Source: Candidatus Paraburkholderia kirkii (GTDB lineage Bacteria; Pseudomonadota; Gammaproteobacteria; Burkholderiales; Burkholderiaceae). From it: a stretch of 64,000 bases of DNA. Positions 9,844 to 20,043 of this stretch are shown in pieces. The translations under genes were made by a program, and so were the position numbers. Numbering within the stretch: position 1 is the stretch's first letter; every line of letters starts with the position of its first letter. The notes under the pieces were generated by a model, which was given only the letters and a program-made list of their open reading frames with translations, did not search any database and had not been told where the DNA came from. The stretch covers positions 1 to 64,000 of the forward strand of contig LFKV01000021.1 in the NCBI GenBank assembly GCA_001189345.1, in the 5' to 3' direction.

Positions 9844-9866
9844 GCGCGCCTGTTCGCCGAGGACAC

Positions 9867-9897
9867 GACCCACGTTTCGTCACGAACGTGGGTTTTT
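9867..9897 (+). terminator. Rho-independent terminator after cbtA
   Basis: Hairpin ACCCACGTT / AACGTGGGT with an 8-nt loop followed by a T run, 24 bp after the cbtA stop. It overlaps the end of the convergent DUF1289 gene. Confidence 0.8.
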
Positions 9898-10140
9898 CAT
9901 TTGTGCGCTCGCCGCGCGGCGCGCGAGCAGTTCATCCAGCAGAGCGTGCTTCGTGGCATCGTCCATCGACCGGAAGGTCCTGATCTCGTCGCGGCTTCGA
10001 TAGCAGCCCTGGCACAGTCCGCTATCCGGATCGAGCCTGCATACGTTTGTGCACGGCGAGCCGACCGGCTCCTGCGTCCTTGCGCGCCCGATCGTGAACG
10101 CGAGGTCCAGCGGCGCCTGAGTGTCTTGCGTTGTCGTCAT
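9880..10140 (-). CDS. DUF1289 family cysteine-motif protein
   Basis: 86-residue protein with the DUF1289 signature SPCTNVCRLDPDSGLCQGCY followed by RSRDEIRTFRSMDDATKHAL. Four Cys in a C-x3-C / C-x2-C pattern suggest a metal or Fe-S site. The start ATG at 10140 overlaps the cobB stop (ATGA), so translation is probably coupled to cobB. Function unknown; it is often found next to cobalamin or redox genes in Burkholderia. Confidence 0.88.
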   Translation of the reverse strand: MTTTQDTQAPLDLAFTIGRARTQEPVGSPCTNVCRLDPDSGLCQGCYRSRDEIRTFRSMDDATKHALLDELLARRAASAQMKNPRS

Positions 10141-11435
10141 AGTGTTTCGCCGCGAAAGAGCGCCGCGGCCGCGGCCGGATTCGACGGCCAGTAAGCGTGC
10201 ATGTAGGTGGACGCGACCGGGCCGTGCCGATACAGCGCTTCGCCCGCCGCGCCTGTCGTCGCGTGGGCCGCGTGGAGGACGGGCCGCATCGGCGTGGCGA
10301 GCGTCGAGTAGTGGAACGTATGGCCCTTCATCGCGCCGTATGTCGTGTCGATCCGTTGCATCGCGAGGCGCGACAGCCGGCGCTGCATCGCGGCGTCGCC
10401 GGGCAGGATGCCGAGCATCGCGTGCTTCGCGCCTTCGACGTCCGTGAGCGTGTCGACGAGATAGAGCATGCCGCCGCATTCCGCGACGACGGGCTTCTCG
10501 TGCGCGACATGCCGCGCGATCGACGCGCGCGCGCGGGCGTTCGCCGCGAGCGTGGCGGCATGCAGCTCGGGATAGCCGCCGGGGAGATAGAGCGCGTCGG
10601 CGTCGTCCGGCGCGGGCTCGTCGGCGAGCGGAGAAAAGGTGCTGATGGTCGCGCCCATCGCGACGAGCAGGTCGAGGTTCGCCGGATAGATGAACGAGAA
10701 CGCGGCGTCGCGCGCAATCGCGATGCGCATTCCGTCGAGCAGGCGCGGCGGCGCGGGAAGCGTCGCATCGTCGAAGCGAACCGGCGGTGGAAGATCGGCG
10801 AGCGTGGTTTGCGCGATGGCATCGGCGGCGCGATCGAGCCGTGCGTCGAGTCCCGCGATTTCGCCCGGCTGCGTGAAACCGAGGTGCCGCTCGGGCAAGG
10901 CGATGTCGTCCGCATTCGACAGATGACCGCAGTAGCGCAGTCCTTCTGGAATGGTCTCGGACAGCATTTGCGCATGCCGTGCCGACGCGACTCGATTCGC
11001 GAGCACGCCATGAAACGGCATGTCCTCGCGATAGCACGCGAGCCCGAACGCGATGGCGCCGAACGTCTGCGCCATGCCGTGCGCGCCGATCACGGCGAGC
11101 ACGGGCACCTTGAACGCGGCGGCGAGATCGGCGCTGCTGGGCGTGCCGTCGAAGAGCCCCATTACCCCTTCGACGAGGATCAGGTCGGCTTCGCGCGCGG
11201 CCCGTGCAAGCAGCGCGCGGCACGCATCGGGCCCGACCATCGAGAGATGCAGCGAATACACGGGCGCGCCGCACGCGCGTTCGAGAATCATCGGATCGAG
11301 AAAATCCGGGCCGGTCTTAAAGACGCGCACCTTCAGGCCACGGCGCGCGTGATGGCGCGCGAGCGCGGCCGTCACCGTGGTCTTGCCTTGGTGCGACGCG
11401 CTTGCGCCGATGAAAAGAGCGGGGCAGTCGGGCAT
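10137..11435 (-). CDS. cobB: Cobyrinate a,c-diamide synthase
   Basis: Intact 432-residue enzyme that amidates the a and c side chains of cobyrinic acid (or hydrogenobyrinic acid) using glutamine and ATP. It has an N-terminal P-loop GASASHQGKTTVTAAL, the dethiobiotin-synthetase-like Mg site LVEGVMGLFDG, and a C-terminal class-I-like glutaminase domain. The nucleophile Cys is in VVAECGGMLYL and the His in STYMHAYWPSNP. The start is the ATG at 11435, 5 bp after the cobO stop. It forms an operon cobO-cobB-DUF1289. No lesion is seen in this biosynthetic unit, in contrast to cbtA. Confidence 0.95.
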   Translation of the reverse strand: MPDCPALFIGASASHQGKTTVTAALARHHARRGLKVRVFKTGPDFLDPMILERACGAPVYSLHLSMVGPDACRALLARAAREADLILVEGVMGLFDGTPSSADLAAAFKVPVLAVIGAHGMAQTFGAIAFGLACYREDMPFHGVLANRVASARHAQMLSETIPEGLRYCGHLSNADDIALPERHLGFTQPGEIAGLDARLDRAADAIAQTTLADLPPPVRFDDATLPAPPRLLDGMRIAIARDAAFSFIYPANLDLLVAMGATISTFSPLADEPAPDDADALYLPGGYPELHAATLAANARARASIARHVAHEKPVVAECGGMLYLVDTLTDVEGAKHAMLGILPGDAAMQRRLSRLAMQRIDTTYGAMKGHTFHYSTLATPMRPVLHAAHATTGAAGEALYRHGPVASTYMHAYWPSNPAAAAALFRGETL

Positions 11436-11440
11436 CGCGT

Positions 11441-12043
11441 TCAGAACTCGACGCCGCGTTGCGCCTTCACGCCCTGCTCGCGATACGGATGCTTCACGAG
11501 CCGCATCTCGGTGACGAGATCGGCGAGTTCGACGAGGGCATCGGGCGCATGGCGCCCCGTCACGACGACATGCAGCATCGCGGGCCTCGCCTTCAGCACC
11601 TCGAGCACTTCGTTGAGCGGCAGATATTCGTACTTGAGCACGGTGTTCAGCTCGTCGAGCACGACCATCTGATACTCGCCGCTTTCGATCATGCGCCGCG
11701 CCTCGTTCCAGCCGCGGCGCGCGGCGGCCATGTCGGCTTCGCGGTTCTGCGTGTTCCAGGTGTAGCCGTCGCCCATCGTGACGAAATCGCACTGGGCGAC
11801 CGCGCCCAGAAAATCGCGCTCCGACGTGTGCAGCGCGCCCTTGATGAACTGCACGACGCCGAGCTTTATGCCGTGGCCGAGCACGCGCACGGCCATGCCG
11901 AACGCGGCCGTGGTCTTGCCCTTGCCGTTGCCGGTGTTGACGATCAGCAGGCCCTTCTCGTGATCAGCCGCGGCCTGCTTCTTCTCGTGGCCCTCTTTGT
12001 GCCGCTGGGTCATGCGCAGATGCGATTCGGTATCGGTTTTCAC
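11441..12043 (-). CDS. cobO: Cob(I)yrinic acid a,c-diamide adenosyltransferase
   Basis: Intact BtuR/CobO-type adenosyltransferase of 200 residues, which attaches the adenosyl group of ATP to cob(I)alamin or corrinoid precursors. The P-loop is LLIVNTGNGKGKTTAAFGMA, and other family blocks are VVQFIKGALHTSERDF and VVLDELNTVLKYEYLPL. The start is the GTG at 12043, preceded by GGAG five bases upstream; an upstream frame extension lacks family similarity. First gene of the cobO-cobB-DUF1289 operon. Confidence 0.94.
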   Translation of the reverse strand: MKTDTESHLRMTQRHKEGHEKKQAAADHEKGLLIVNTGNGKGKTTAAFGMAVRVLGHGIKLGVVQFIKGALHTSERDFLGAVAQCDFVTMGDGYTWNTQNREADMAAARRGWNEARRMIESGEYQMVVLDELNTVLKYEYLPLNEVLEVLKARPAMLHVVVTGRHAPDALVELADLVTEMRLVKHPYREQGVKAQRGVEF

Positions 12044-12191
12044 ATGATCTCCAATGTGGACGGGATCGGGATGAATGCGGAAGGCCCGTATCATAACTCA
12101 GGTGGCGGGCGCGAGGCGTCGCATTCTCGCGCTAATACTGCGCTAACTGTCGCCGCGCATCATGCATTCCGTCACAACACGGAGAACCGCG

Positions 12192-12226
12192 ATGGACTAC
12201 GTCGACTCGATGAACCGCGTGTTCGC
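12192..12226 (+). other. 5' stub of an unidentified gene cut by an IS2-like element
   Basis: GGAGAACCGCG precedes an ATG reading MDYVDSMNRVFA, after which the IS end begins at 12227. The start context looks genuine, but the 12-codon stub is too short to identify. Confidence 0.35.
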
Positions 12227-13431
12227 TGGACTTGCTCCCGCATAACCGGACAGCCGGTCCCGCTTAGGTTGGAGAATTTGCTTGCCGATGAAACTCGCGC
12301 GGCGAGCGGTATTTAAGGGCGCTATGCGGGTGTGACTCGTTATCGTGGTCGAACGCGATGGCCAGATTTTGCAGCGCCGTCCTGGCGTCGGGTTTCGGCA
12401 TCCACGAAACGTAATCACGCTTCATCGTTTTAACGAAGCTCTCGGCCATCCCGTTGCTTTGCGGACTTCTGACGGGTGTCGTTACTGGCTTCAGTCCGAT
12501 TTTTCGAGAGAACTTCAATGTGTCATCGGCAATGTAGCAGGAACCATCGCCGCTTAACCACTCGACTTCCCTTTCGGCCTTCAACGCGCCGGTGAAGCGG
12601 TTCTCGACGGCTTGAAGCATGACGTCACGCACCATATCGCCAGTGTAACCGCCTGTGCTCGCGGCCCAACTCATGGCTTCGCGGTCGCAACAGTCGAGTG
12701 CGAAGACGACACGCAATGGGACACCGGCATCGCAGCGGAATTCGAAGCCATCCGAGCACCAGCGCATGTTGCTGCTATCCACCGCGACCTTGCCGTCATG
12801 CCGACGCGTAGACGAGGCGTGCCGAGGGCGATGTTCAAGCAGCAGGCCGTGGCGACGCATCACGCGATACACGCGCTTTGCATTTACTCGCGGTTGAGCC
12901 AGCATGTCCCGGCTTCGCCTCAGCAACGCCCAAGCACCTCGGTATCCATACGTCGGCGCGTCGCCTAACAACTCATGAAGTTCGGCGACAAGCGCCGTGT
13001 CGTCGAGCACGGGCATCTTGCGCCGGTCGACCCAGTCAGCCGGCCGCTTCGACTTGACTGCGAGATTCGAGCGCGACACCCCCAGGACTTCACAGACCGT
13101 CTTCAACGGTCGTCCCCCGGCAGCAATGGTGAGCGCAGTCAATTTTTTTGTTCGACCATACTCCACTGCTTCACGGAGGATTTCTACCTCCATCGTCTTC
13201 TTTCCTAGCAATCGCTGCAGCTCGCGAATCTGCTTCATTGCTTCGGCTAGGTCAGATGCCGGCACCACGTGCTCGCCGGCAGACCACCAATAGGCTCTCG
13301 TCCTGATAGAGCTTGCGCCAGCCGAAGACTTGGTTGGCATTCACTTGATGTCGGCGAGCGACGCCAGAGACCGTTGCACCGGGCTCGAAAGTCTCGCGAA
13401 CTATCGCTAGTTTCTCTTCAATCGAACGCCG
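12227..13431 (-). mobile_element. Partial IS3-family (IS2-like) insertion sequence
   Basis: The 3' end is present. TGGACTTGCTCCCGCATAAC at 12227 resembles the IS2 terminal repeat, and the orfB stop lies 37 bp inside. The other end is lost: the orfA homology begins at about 13431 without its start codon and is joined directly to a truncated sedolisin gene. The element is therefore a 5'-truncated copy. Confidence 0.8.
12264..13431 (-). pseudogene. IS3-family (IS2-like) transposase orfA-orfB, broken
   Basis: OrfA remnant with helix-turn-helix ([37 protein letters not shown]) lacking its start. Near 13295 the frame shifts, and the leucine-zipper segment [19 protein letters not shown] continues in the orfB frame. 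OrfB has the rve integrase core with first Asp in [10 protein letters not shown], second in [11 protein letters not shown] and Glu in [15 protein letters not shown], ending at 12264. IS3 elements normally join orfA and orfB by programmed frameshifting, but the shift seen here is too early in orfA, so it is probably a mutation. Confidence 0.85.
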
Positions 13432-14648
13432 ACAGCCCCTTCTGCCAGACCGGCAGTGCGAGCACGCCGGACACCCCGCCGCCGCCCGCGCCGCCCTGGT
13501 CGCCGTCGTTCCAGACGACCTCCTGCGTGATGCCCGCTCCCGACGCCGACAGGCTCGTGCCGCCGCAGCCCAGTACGTACGGGCTCGACGCCGGGAAGTC
13601 GACGTGATCCGCGCCGTCGTCGACGCCGTCGGACGAGCCACTGTCGCCCGACGCCGCGCAGACCGTCACGCCGAGCGCGGCCGCGCTTTGCAGCACGTCG
13701 TTGAACGCGCTGATCGACTGCGACGACCACGTCGACTCGGGCTCGCCCCAACTGATCGATATCACAGACGGCTTGTTGGTGGAATCGTGCAGCGCGCGAT
13801 TGACGGTATCCACGAAACCGGCATCGCTGTTCGGCGCGAAATACACGGCGATGTGCGCGCCCGGCGCGATCGCGCCCGCGATCCCGAGTCGAGCGTCACC
13901 TCGCCGTCGGGGCCGTTCGGGTTGCCCGTGGGCGCGTTCTTCGCGTTGTCGACGCCGACGGGCACCACCTTCGGCGCCTTCACGCCCAGCTTCGAAAAGT
14001 ATGCGGAGAGATCGGTGTCGCGATAGCCTCCGCCCGGTTCGACGATCGCGATGCACTGGCCGGCGCCGTCGCCCTCGGGAAAGTCGTAGAGGCGCGCGAG
14101 ATCGACCGGCGAGAATGGCGCGGGCGCCGCGCCGCGCGCGGGCTTGAACGGCGGACGGAAACGGAAGTGCGGACGCGCTTGCGGCCTGCTGTCGAGGCCG
14201 AGCACGGCGGTAACGGCGTCATGCATGTCGGCGGGCACGTTGACCGGGCCGGTGCGACCGCGATATTCGCCGATGTTGTGGTGCTGAAAGCGTTCGAGCT
14301 TGACGTCGAAAGTCTTCTGGAATTGCGAGATGGTGCCCTTCAGCAAGACGCTGCGCGTTCCGGTTTCCGCACGCACGACCGTCAGGCCGTACTGCTTCGC
14401 GAAGGCCTTGACCTTGTCGACGTCTTCGTCGGATGCGGCGAAGCGCTTGTCGAACTCCTCACGCGAGACGGCTTGCCCAGGCTCCTCGCCGGCGTTGATG
14501 CGCGCCCCATCAGCTGTTTGAAGCCTGCTTCGTCCTTGCGCCGCAGCATCACGATCACTTCGATCTGCTCGGCCAGATCGCACGCGCCGATGCATTTGGC
14601 GCCCTCGGGATGAATCCTGTCGCTGCCGCTGACCGGTTGCTTCGCCAT
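13430..14648 (-). pseudogene. Sedolisin (S53) serine-carboxyl peptidase, frameshifted and 3'-truncated
   Basis: A pro-kumamolisin activation domain (KAFAKQYGLTVVRAETGTRS, QFQKTFDVKLERFQHHN) is followed by the peptidase domain. The Glu/Asp pair of the active site is visible in EVTLD, and the catalytic Ser in [12 protein letters not shown]. The ATG at 14648 has GAGGAGT upstream. Frameshifts occur near 14515 and 13890. The gene stops at about 13430, where it is fused to an IS2-like element, so the last part of the catalytic domain with its calcium site is absent. The parent was a secreted-type acid peptidase or a self-processed one; no signal peptide is visible. Confidence 0.87.
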
Positions 14649-14839
14649 GGTATCGATACTCCTCGTTGGCCATGAAGTTCAAAGGTTCTCGATCCTGCCG
14701 CTCTCGCGCACCGGGCGCGCATGTTCTGCATCGCGCAGCACGCCATTCATTTACCGTCTTATTTTCCGGGCGCGAATGCAATTGCTCGGACCGTTGACGA
14801 GAGGATGCAGTTCCAGCGGGACAAAAGATGTCCCGGTCG

Positions 14840-15645
14840 TCACGGACGCGTCCGCGTTCGTTCGCCGCCGCCCGCGGGCGCGAGTCCGAGGCGCTCCATC
14901 AGGCGGCGCGCGTCGAAAGGCGCCCGCACTTTCTGGTCGTTGTCGAAGTAGCAGAAGACGTCGCGCGCGGCGCGCGGGCGCGGCCTGGCCGACGAGATGA
15001 GCCGCGCCCACCGGTCGAGCGCATCGTCCGGATAGCTCCTTCCATACAGCGTTTCGGCGCCGTGCAGCCGCAGATACGCGAAGTCGGCGGTGAAATCCTC
15101 CGCGTACGGCCAGCCGGCGACCGAATCGGAGACGACGAGCGCCACGCGGTGCCTGCGCAGGAGCCGCACGAATTCGTCGGTGCAGAAGCTCGGATGCCGT
15201 ATCTCAACCGCGTGCCGCAGGGTGCGTTTTCTTCCCGGCTCGAACCACGATTCTTTCACGCGGGAATCGTGGCCCCGGGCGAGTTGCGCGGCGGCGGTGT
15301 CCCTCGGCAGCAGATCGAGGAAGTGCTCGAAGGCATCGGGACGGAACGAGAAATTCGGCGGGAATTGCCAGAGAAAAGGGCCGAGCTTCCTGCCGAGCGC
15401 GAGCACGCCCGAGGCGAAGAAGTTGGCCATCGCCGGCGTCGCGGCCTCGTCGCGAAAGCGCAGCATGTGCATCAGATAGCGCGGCCCCTTCACGCTGAAG
15501 ACGAAGTCCGCGGGCGTCGCGTCATGCCAGGCCCGCCCGATAGCTCGCGACGCTTTGCAGCGAATAGTGCGAGCCGTTGATTTCGACGCTCTGAACCGCC
15601 CGCGACGCGAAGTCGAGCTCGCGCACCTGCGCGAGCTCGCCGGGG
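14840..15645 (-). pseudogene. DUF72 family protein, N-terminus missing and frameshifted
   Basis: DUF72 TIM-barrel protein. Recognisable blocks are ELDFASRAVQSVEINGSHYS, then in another frame FVFSVKGPRYLMHMLRFRDE, LGPFLWQFPPNFSFRPD, HAVEIRHPSF and VFCYFDNDQKVRAPFDAR. The N-terminal IGISGWRY-type strand is absent because the gene is joined at about 15645 to the C-terminus of a GFA-family gene. A frameshift near 15530 separates the two remaining parts. Function of DUF72 is unknown. Confidence 0.85.
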
Positions 15646-16033
15646 CGCGCCCCGCCCGGCAGCCACGGCTCGCGATGCTTGCACCACAGCTCGTAGTCGG
15701 GCTCGAAGAGGCCGGTTTCGTCGAATGCGCCGATCGGCAGATCGAATTCGTCGCGCGACACGAATTCCATGTACGCGACCGGGCCGCACACCGGGCAAAA
15801 GTGCCGCCACCCGTCTTCGGAGCTGCGCCAAGTCGCGAGGCCGCCGCTCATGAGCACGTCGCCGCGCGAGTAAATCGCTTAAGCTCCGAAGGCTGAGCCG
15901 TGCACCCGCCGGCATGTCATGCAATGACACATGCCGACGCGCTTCGGCTTGCCCGTCGCCCGGAAGCGAAACGCGCCGCAGGCGCATCCGCCTTCGTGAA
16001 CCGTTGCCGTCGATTCGTCGCGTGCTGAACATT
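15640..16033 (-). pseudogene. GFA/CENP-V family zinc protein, nonsense-mutated
   Basis: The zinc motif of the glutathione-dependent formaldehyde-activating enzyme family reads GGCACGAFRFRATGKPKRVG then MCHCMTCRRVHGSAFGA. It is followed by a TAA at 15881-15879 where the family has Tyr. The frame continues AIYSRGDVLMSGGLATWRSS, HFCPVCGPVAYMEF and ETGLFEPDYELWCKHREPW. The N-terminal reading frame does not connect to an ATG without a shift near 16000. The C-terminus is fused in frame to the DUF72 remnant. Confidence 0.82.
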
Positions 16034-16125
16034 CATCGGTCTCTCCATGAGAACGAGCTGCGCGGACGCGCCTGCCGCGCCTCGCGGTTTGTTACGATAA
16101 CCCTTCACGATCGGAGATGGCATTC

Positions 16126-17429
16126 ATGAGCACACCGAGCACGACCGGCACCACGAGCACCCTGTCCCTCCTGAAGCTGCTTCCCGGCGCAGGCTCCGAG
16201 TTCGGTCCCGCCGCATCCAACCTGGTCGCTCACGTATTGTCGCACGACCGCTTCGATCCGGCGACGAACGCGAGTGCGCCGCGCGAGACTTTCCATGGCG
16301 TCACCGTCGACGACGTCATGACCGACGAGTACGTGTTCCCGCTCGGGCAAACCGGCCAGTCGATCGTGCTGACGGGCTATCGTATCGCAGCGGGCTTCAT
16401 CGCCGAGCGCGCCGCCGACGAATGGCTCGAGCTCGCGCACAGGGAGCGCCTCGCAAGAGGCTTGCCCGCCGCGCCGCAGGGCAGCGAGCCGCCTCTCGCA
16501 CCCGATCCCGCCGAGGCCGATCAGCTGCTCGACCGCGCCTACGAATGCGCCCAGCGCATCCTCGATCCGGCGGCGGGCGAATCGATTTTCTCGCTCTTCG
16601 AGACGCACTATCGCGGCGGACGCGAATTTCTGCGCCTCACGTGGGAAGGCTTGCCGGAAGATCTTGTGCCCGAGTCGCGCCGCCCGCTCGCGGCGATCGC
16701 CACGGCCGCGCAGAACGGCGAGCGGCGCAAGCTCCACGAGCGGCGCGATTACGATTCCTACGGTCTCGACGGCGCCGACGATTACGACGTCGACCGGCCG
16801 CTCGCCTATCGCGAGAAGATCGGACCCTTCCTCTTCACGATGACCTATCGCCACGAATACCCGCAAGTTGACGACGAGCGCCTGGGCACCGCGTTCGCGG
16901 TGTTTCACGAAGCGGGCAGCGACATCGTCGCGGCGGCGGTCAAGCTGCAACTGGTCAAGGTGCCGCCGCTGCACAGCAGTACCGATCTCGTCTACACGCT
17001 CGCGGCCACCGAGGCGCTCGGCCCGGAAAAGCTGTGCGAGGTGTTCAACGCGCATCGCGTGATCTACATCAGCCTGTGGGAAGTGCGCAAGCCGTGGCGC
17101 GGCGAAGGGCTCGGCGTCGCGCTGCTGCATCAGGCGCTGGAGCGCCTGCCCGTCGATGTCGACCGCCGGCCGGACGCGCTGTGCGTCGCGCCCGAGCCGT
17201 ATCAGACCGACATGCGCCACTTCGAGAAGCTGCCCGGCGTGCCTGCGCGAGGAAATGAAGGCGCCGGCGAGACGCCTCGCCGCGCATCTCACCAGCTGGC
17301 TCGAACGCTCGAAGCTGCCGATCGCGACGCATTTCTTCGTGCCGATGGCCAAGCACGCGGGCATCGGCTCGGCGGGCGAGAACGCGCGGCTGATCGACCG
17401 GATCATGGAGAGCGAGGCCTGCTCCTATG
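16126..17429 (+). pseudogene. GNAT-like hypothetical protein, frameshifted near its C-terminus
   Basis: Long protein of about 430 residues. It starts at the ATG at 16126 with GGAG eight bases upstream. The C-terminal third has an acetyl-CoA binding pattern of the GNAT type, KPWRGEGLGVALLHQALE, preceded by a strand. Near 17242 the frame shifts, and the tail LREEMKAPARRLAAHLTSWL ... KHAGIGSAGENARLIDR continues in another frame into the start of the isochorismatase gene. The N-terminal 250 residues match no family I recognise. Apart from that one shift the gene is open over 1.1 kb, so it was lost recently if at all. Confidence 0.65.
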
Positions 17430-17932
17430 CTCGTCGTCATCGACATGCAGGCGCGGCTGATTCCGCATCTGGATGGCGGCGAGCGTTTGGCCGAGCGCGT
17501 CGCGACGCTCCTGCGCGCGGCGACTCTGCTCGACGTGCCGGCGCTCGTCACGGAGCAGAATCCGGGCGGTCTCGGCGCGACCGTGGACGCATTGCTGCCC
17601 GCGATGCGGTCCGCCAGCGTGATCGGAAAGCATACCTTCGACGCGACGCTCGAGCCCGCGTTTGTCGCCGCGCTGCCGCCCGCGCCCTTGTGGGTCGTCG
17701 GCGCGGAAGCGCACGTGTGCGTGCTGCTGACCGTGTTCGGCCTGCTGCGGCTCGGCTATCGCGTGGAATGGCGGACGCGGTCGCTTCGCGCCGTGCGGCC
17801 GATCGCGCCGTCGCGCTCGAACGGACGCGTCAGGACGGCGCGAAGCTCACCACTGTCAAAACCGCGATCTTCGGCTGGCTCGGCAGCTGCCGGCATCCGC
17901 GCTTCAGGGAAGTGCTGGCGCTCGTCAAATGA
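17427..17932 (+). pseudogene. Isochorismatase-family hydrolase, frameshifted
   Basis: Cysteine hydrolase of the YcaC/isochorismatase fold. The catalytic Asp is in MLVVIDMQARLIPHLDGG, and the nucleophile Cys in VVGAEAHVCVLLTVFGLLR. Near 17770 the frame shifts, and the normal end DAVASRRAADRAVALERTRQ ... CRHPRFREVLALVK closes at the TGA at 17930. It overlaps the end of the GNAT-like gene, suggesting former translational coupling. Confidence 0.87.
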
Positions 17933-18351
17933 CGTCGGCGGAGGTCGTTTTGAAAGACCGGTTGCGGTATCGCCCTTGTCTCCACGGCGACGCACGCAAG
18001 GCAGCGACGAACCTGGCAATTTCGTCATCTACCCTCCGGTGCGAAAGCGCCGAATTTACCTATGCGTGCAGCATTTACGCGCAACCACGCGTTGCGATGA
18101 CTCCTGGCGTGTCGCCGGGTCATTCGCTGCGGCGCATGGCACCGTACTTGCTGCCTTTTTCCGTCGCGGGGTCGAACGTTCGATCGGCTTGCAGATCGCC
18201 AGACGCGCGCACCCGCGCTTCATACGCACCGTGCACAGGACTCGAGCAACCGGCGCTCGCGCACCGACGTCGCAATCGGCCGCGGGCGAATGCCCATGAA
18301 GACTGGAGCCTGCCGGCGCCCTTCCGAACGAGCGAGGAGCATCCAATCGCC
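17933..18351. other. 419-bp stretch without a supported gene
   Basis: No frame shows family-like sequence, a convincing ribosome-binding site or a terminator. ORFs crossing it are the out-of-frame run-on of the isochorismatase gene. It should contain the paoABC promoter; I could not pick one with confidence. Confidence 0.5.
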
Positions 18352-19041
18352 ATGTCCCCAGTCAATACGCCCGAACACGACGCCAGCGACGAGGCGCAAA
18401 AGCCGTCGTGCCGACGTTTCCTTCAATCGGCCGCGGCGGCGGCCGCCGTTACCGCCGCGCCGCTCGCGCATGCGCAGCAACAGCCGGCCGCCGCGACGCC
18501 GGCCTCCACGCCCGTGCCGCCCGCCGCGGTGCCGGTGCGGCTGACCATCAACGGCCATTCGTACGAACTGCAAGTCGAGGCGCGCACCACGCTGCTCGAC
18601 GCGCTGCGCGAATACGCGGAGCTCACCGGCACGAAGAAAGGCTGCGACCGCGGCCAGTGCGGCGCGTGCACGGTGATCGCGTCGGGCCGGCGCATCAATT
18701 CGTGCCTGACGCTCGCGGTGATGCACGACGGCGAGTCCATCACGACCGTCGAAGGCCTCGCGCCCGACGGCGACACGCTCTCGCCGCTGCAGCGCGCGTT
18801 CATCGAGAAGGACGCCTTCCAGTGCGGCTACTGCACGCCCGGGCAGCTGTGTTCGGCGACCTCGCTCATCGCCGAGTACCGCGCGGGCGATGCGAGCGCG
18901 GTCACGGCCGACGTGCGCTTTCGCCCCGCGCAACTGTCCGACGACGAAATCCGCGAGCGCATGAGCGGCAACATCTGCCGCTGCGACGCGTATCCGAACA
19001 TCGTCGCGGCGGTGAAGTCGATCGCCTCGGGCAACGCCTGA
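18352..19041 (+). CDS. paoA: Periplasmic aldehyde oxidoreductase, 2Fe-2S subunit
   Basis: Intact 229-residue protein, the same length as E. coli PaoA (YagT). The N-terminus has a twin-arginine type signal (CRRFLQSAAAAAAVTAAPLAHA). The plant-type 2Fe-2S site is KKGCDRGQCGACTVIASG, and the second 2Fe-2S domain has FQCGYCTPGQLC and GNICRCDAYPNI. It is the electron-transfer subunit of a xanthine-oxidase-family molybdoenzyme that oxidises aldehydes. The FAD and molybdopterin subunits follow at 11 and 17 bp spacing but are broken, so this intact gene has no partner in the window. Confidence 0.94.
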   Translation: MSPVNTPEHDASDEAQKPSCRRFLQSAAAAAAVTAAPLAHAQQQPAAATPASTPVPPAAVPVRLTINGHSYELQVEARTTLLDALREYAELTGTKKGCDRGQCGACTVIASGRRINSCLTLAVMHDGESITTVEGLAPDGDTLSPLQRAFIEKDAFQCGYCTPGQLCSATSLIAEYRAGDASAVTADVRFRPAQLSDDEIRERMSGNICRCDAYPNIVAAVKSIASGNA

Positions 19042-19052
19042 AGGAGTGCCAC

Positions 19053-20026
19053 ATGGGCGCGATCTCCTATCAGCGCGGCGCCGACATCGGCGCCGCGCTG
19101 CAGGCAGCGAGCCAGCCGGGCGCGATGTTCATTGGCGGCGGCACCAACCTGCTCGATCTCATGAAGGGCGGCGTGATGCGGCCGATGCGGCTCGTCGACA
19201 TCACGCACATCGATGCGCTGAACGGCATCGCCGCGCTGCCCGACGGGCGGCCTGCGCCTGGGCGCCCTGGTGCGCAACAGCGACGCCGCCAATCACGCTT
19301 GGGTGCGTGAGCGCTATCCGCTGCTGTCGCAAGCGCTGCTCGCGGGCGCATCGGCGCAGCTGCGCAACATGGCGACGGTTGGCGGCAATCTGATGCAGCG
19401 CACGCGCTGCCCGTATTTCTACGACCTCGGCTTTCCCCAGTGCAACAAGCGCACCCCGGGCAGCGGCTGCGCGGCAATCGACGGCAACAATCGCATGCAC
19501 GCGATTCTCGGCGCGAGTCCTCGATGCATCGCGACGAATCCATCCGACATGAGCGTGGCGCTCGCGGCGCTCGATGCCGTCGTGCGCGTGACCGGCCCGA
19601 ACGACGCGCGGACGATTCCGTTCACGGAGTTTCATCGCCTGCCGGGCGAGCGGCCCGATCTCGATACGATCTTGCAGCCGGGCGAGCTGATTACCTCGGT
19701 CGACCTGCCGCCGCCGCTTTTCGCGGATCATTCGAAGTCGAAGTACCTGAAAGTGCGCGACCGTGCGAGCTATGCGTTCGCGCTCGTGTCCGTCGCGGCG
19801 GCGCTGCAGATGGACGGCAGCACCATGCAGCGCGCGCATCGCGCTGGGCGGCGTCGCGCACAAGCCGTGGCGCGCGAGCGCGACCGAGCAGGCGTTCGTC
19901 GGCAAGCCGCTCGACCGGCCGACCCTGCAAGCCGCCGCCGCGCTCGCCGTGCAGGGCACGCAGCCGCGGCGCGACAACGCGTTCAAGGTGACGCTCGTGC
20001 AGCGCGCGATCGTGCGCGCGGTGTAA
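19053..20026 (+). pseudogene. paoB: Periplasmic aldehyde oxidoreductase FAD subunit, two frameshifts
   Basis: FAD-binding subunit (CO-dehydrogenase medium-subunit fold). FAD loops are AMFIGGGTNLLDLMKGGVMR and [15 protein letters not shown], and the extra Fe-S Cys set of PaoB is in [18 protein letters not shown]. It starts at the ATG at 19053 with AAGGAGTG upstream. Frameshifts occur near 19253 (in [17 protein letters not shown]) and near 19836. The tail [20 protein letters not shown] ends at the TAA at 20024. Confidence 0.92.
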
Positions 20027-20043
20027 CAGGCCGGAGGTGTCGC

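Noticed and set aside
13252..13340. Frame change in the IS3-family orfA as a programmed -1 shift.
   Set aside because: Programmed shifting in IS3 elements occurs at the orfA/orfB overlap after the leucine zipper; here it is before the zipper, so mutation is more likely.
17933..18351. Possible additional gene upstream of paoA.
   Set aside because: The only open frames are run-on of the frameshifted isochorismatase or lack any start context and family resemblance.
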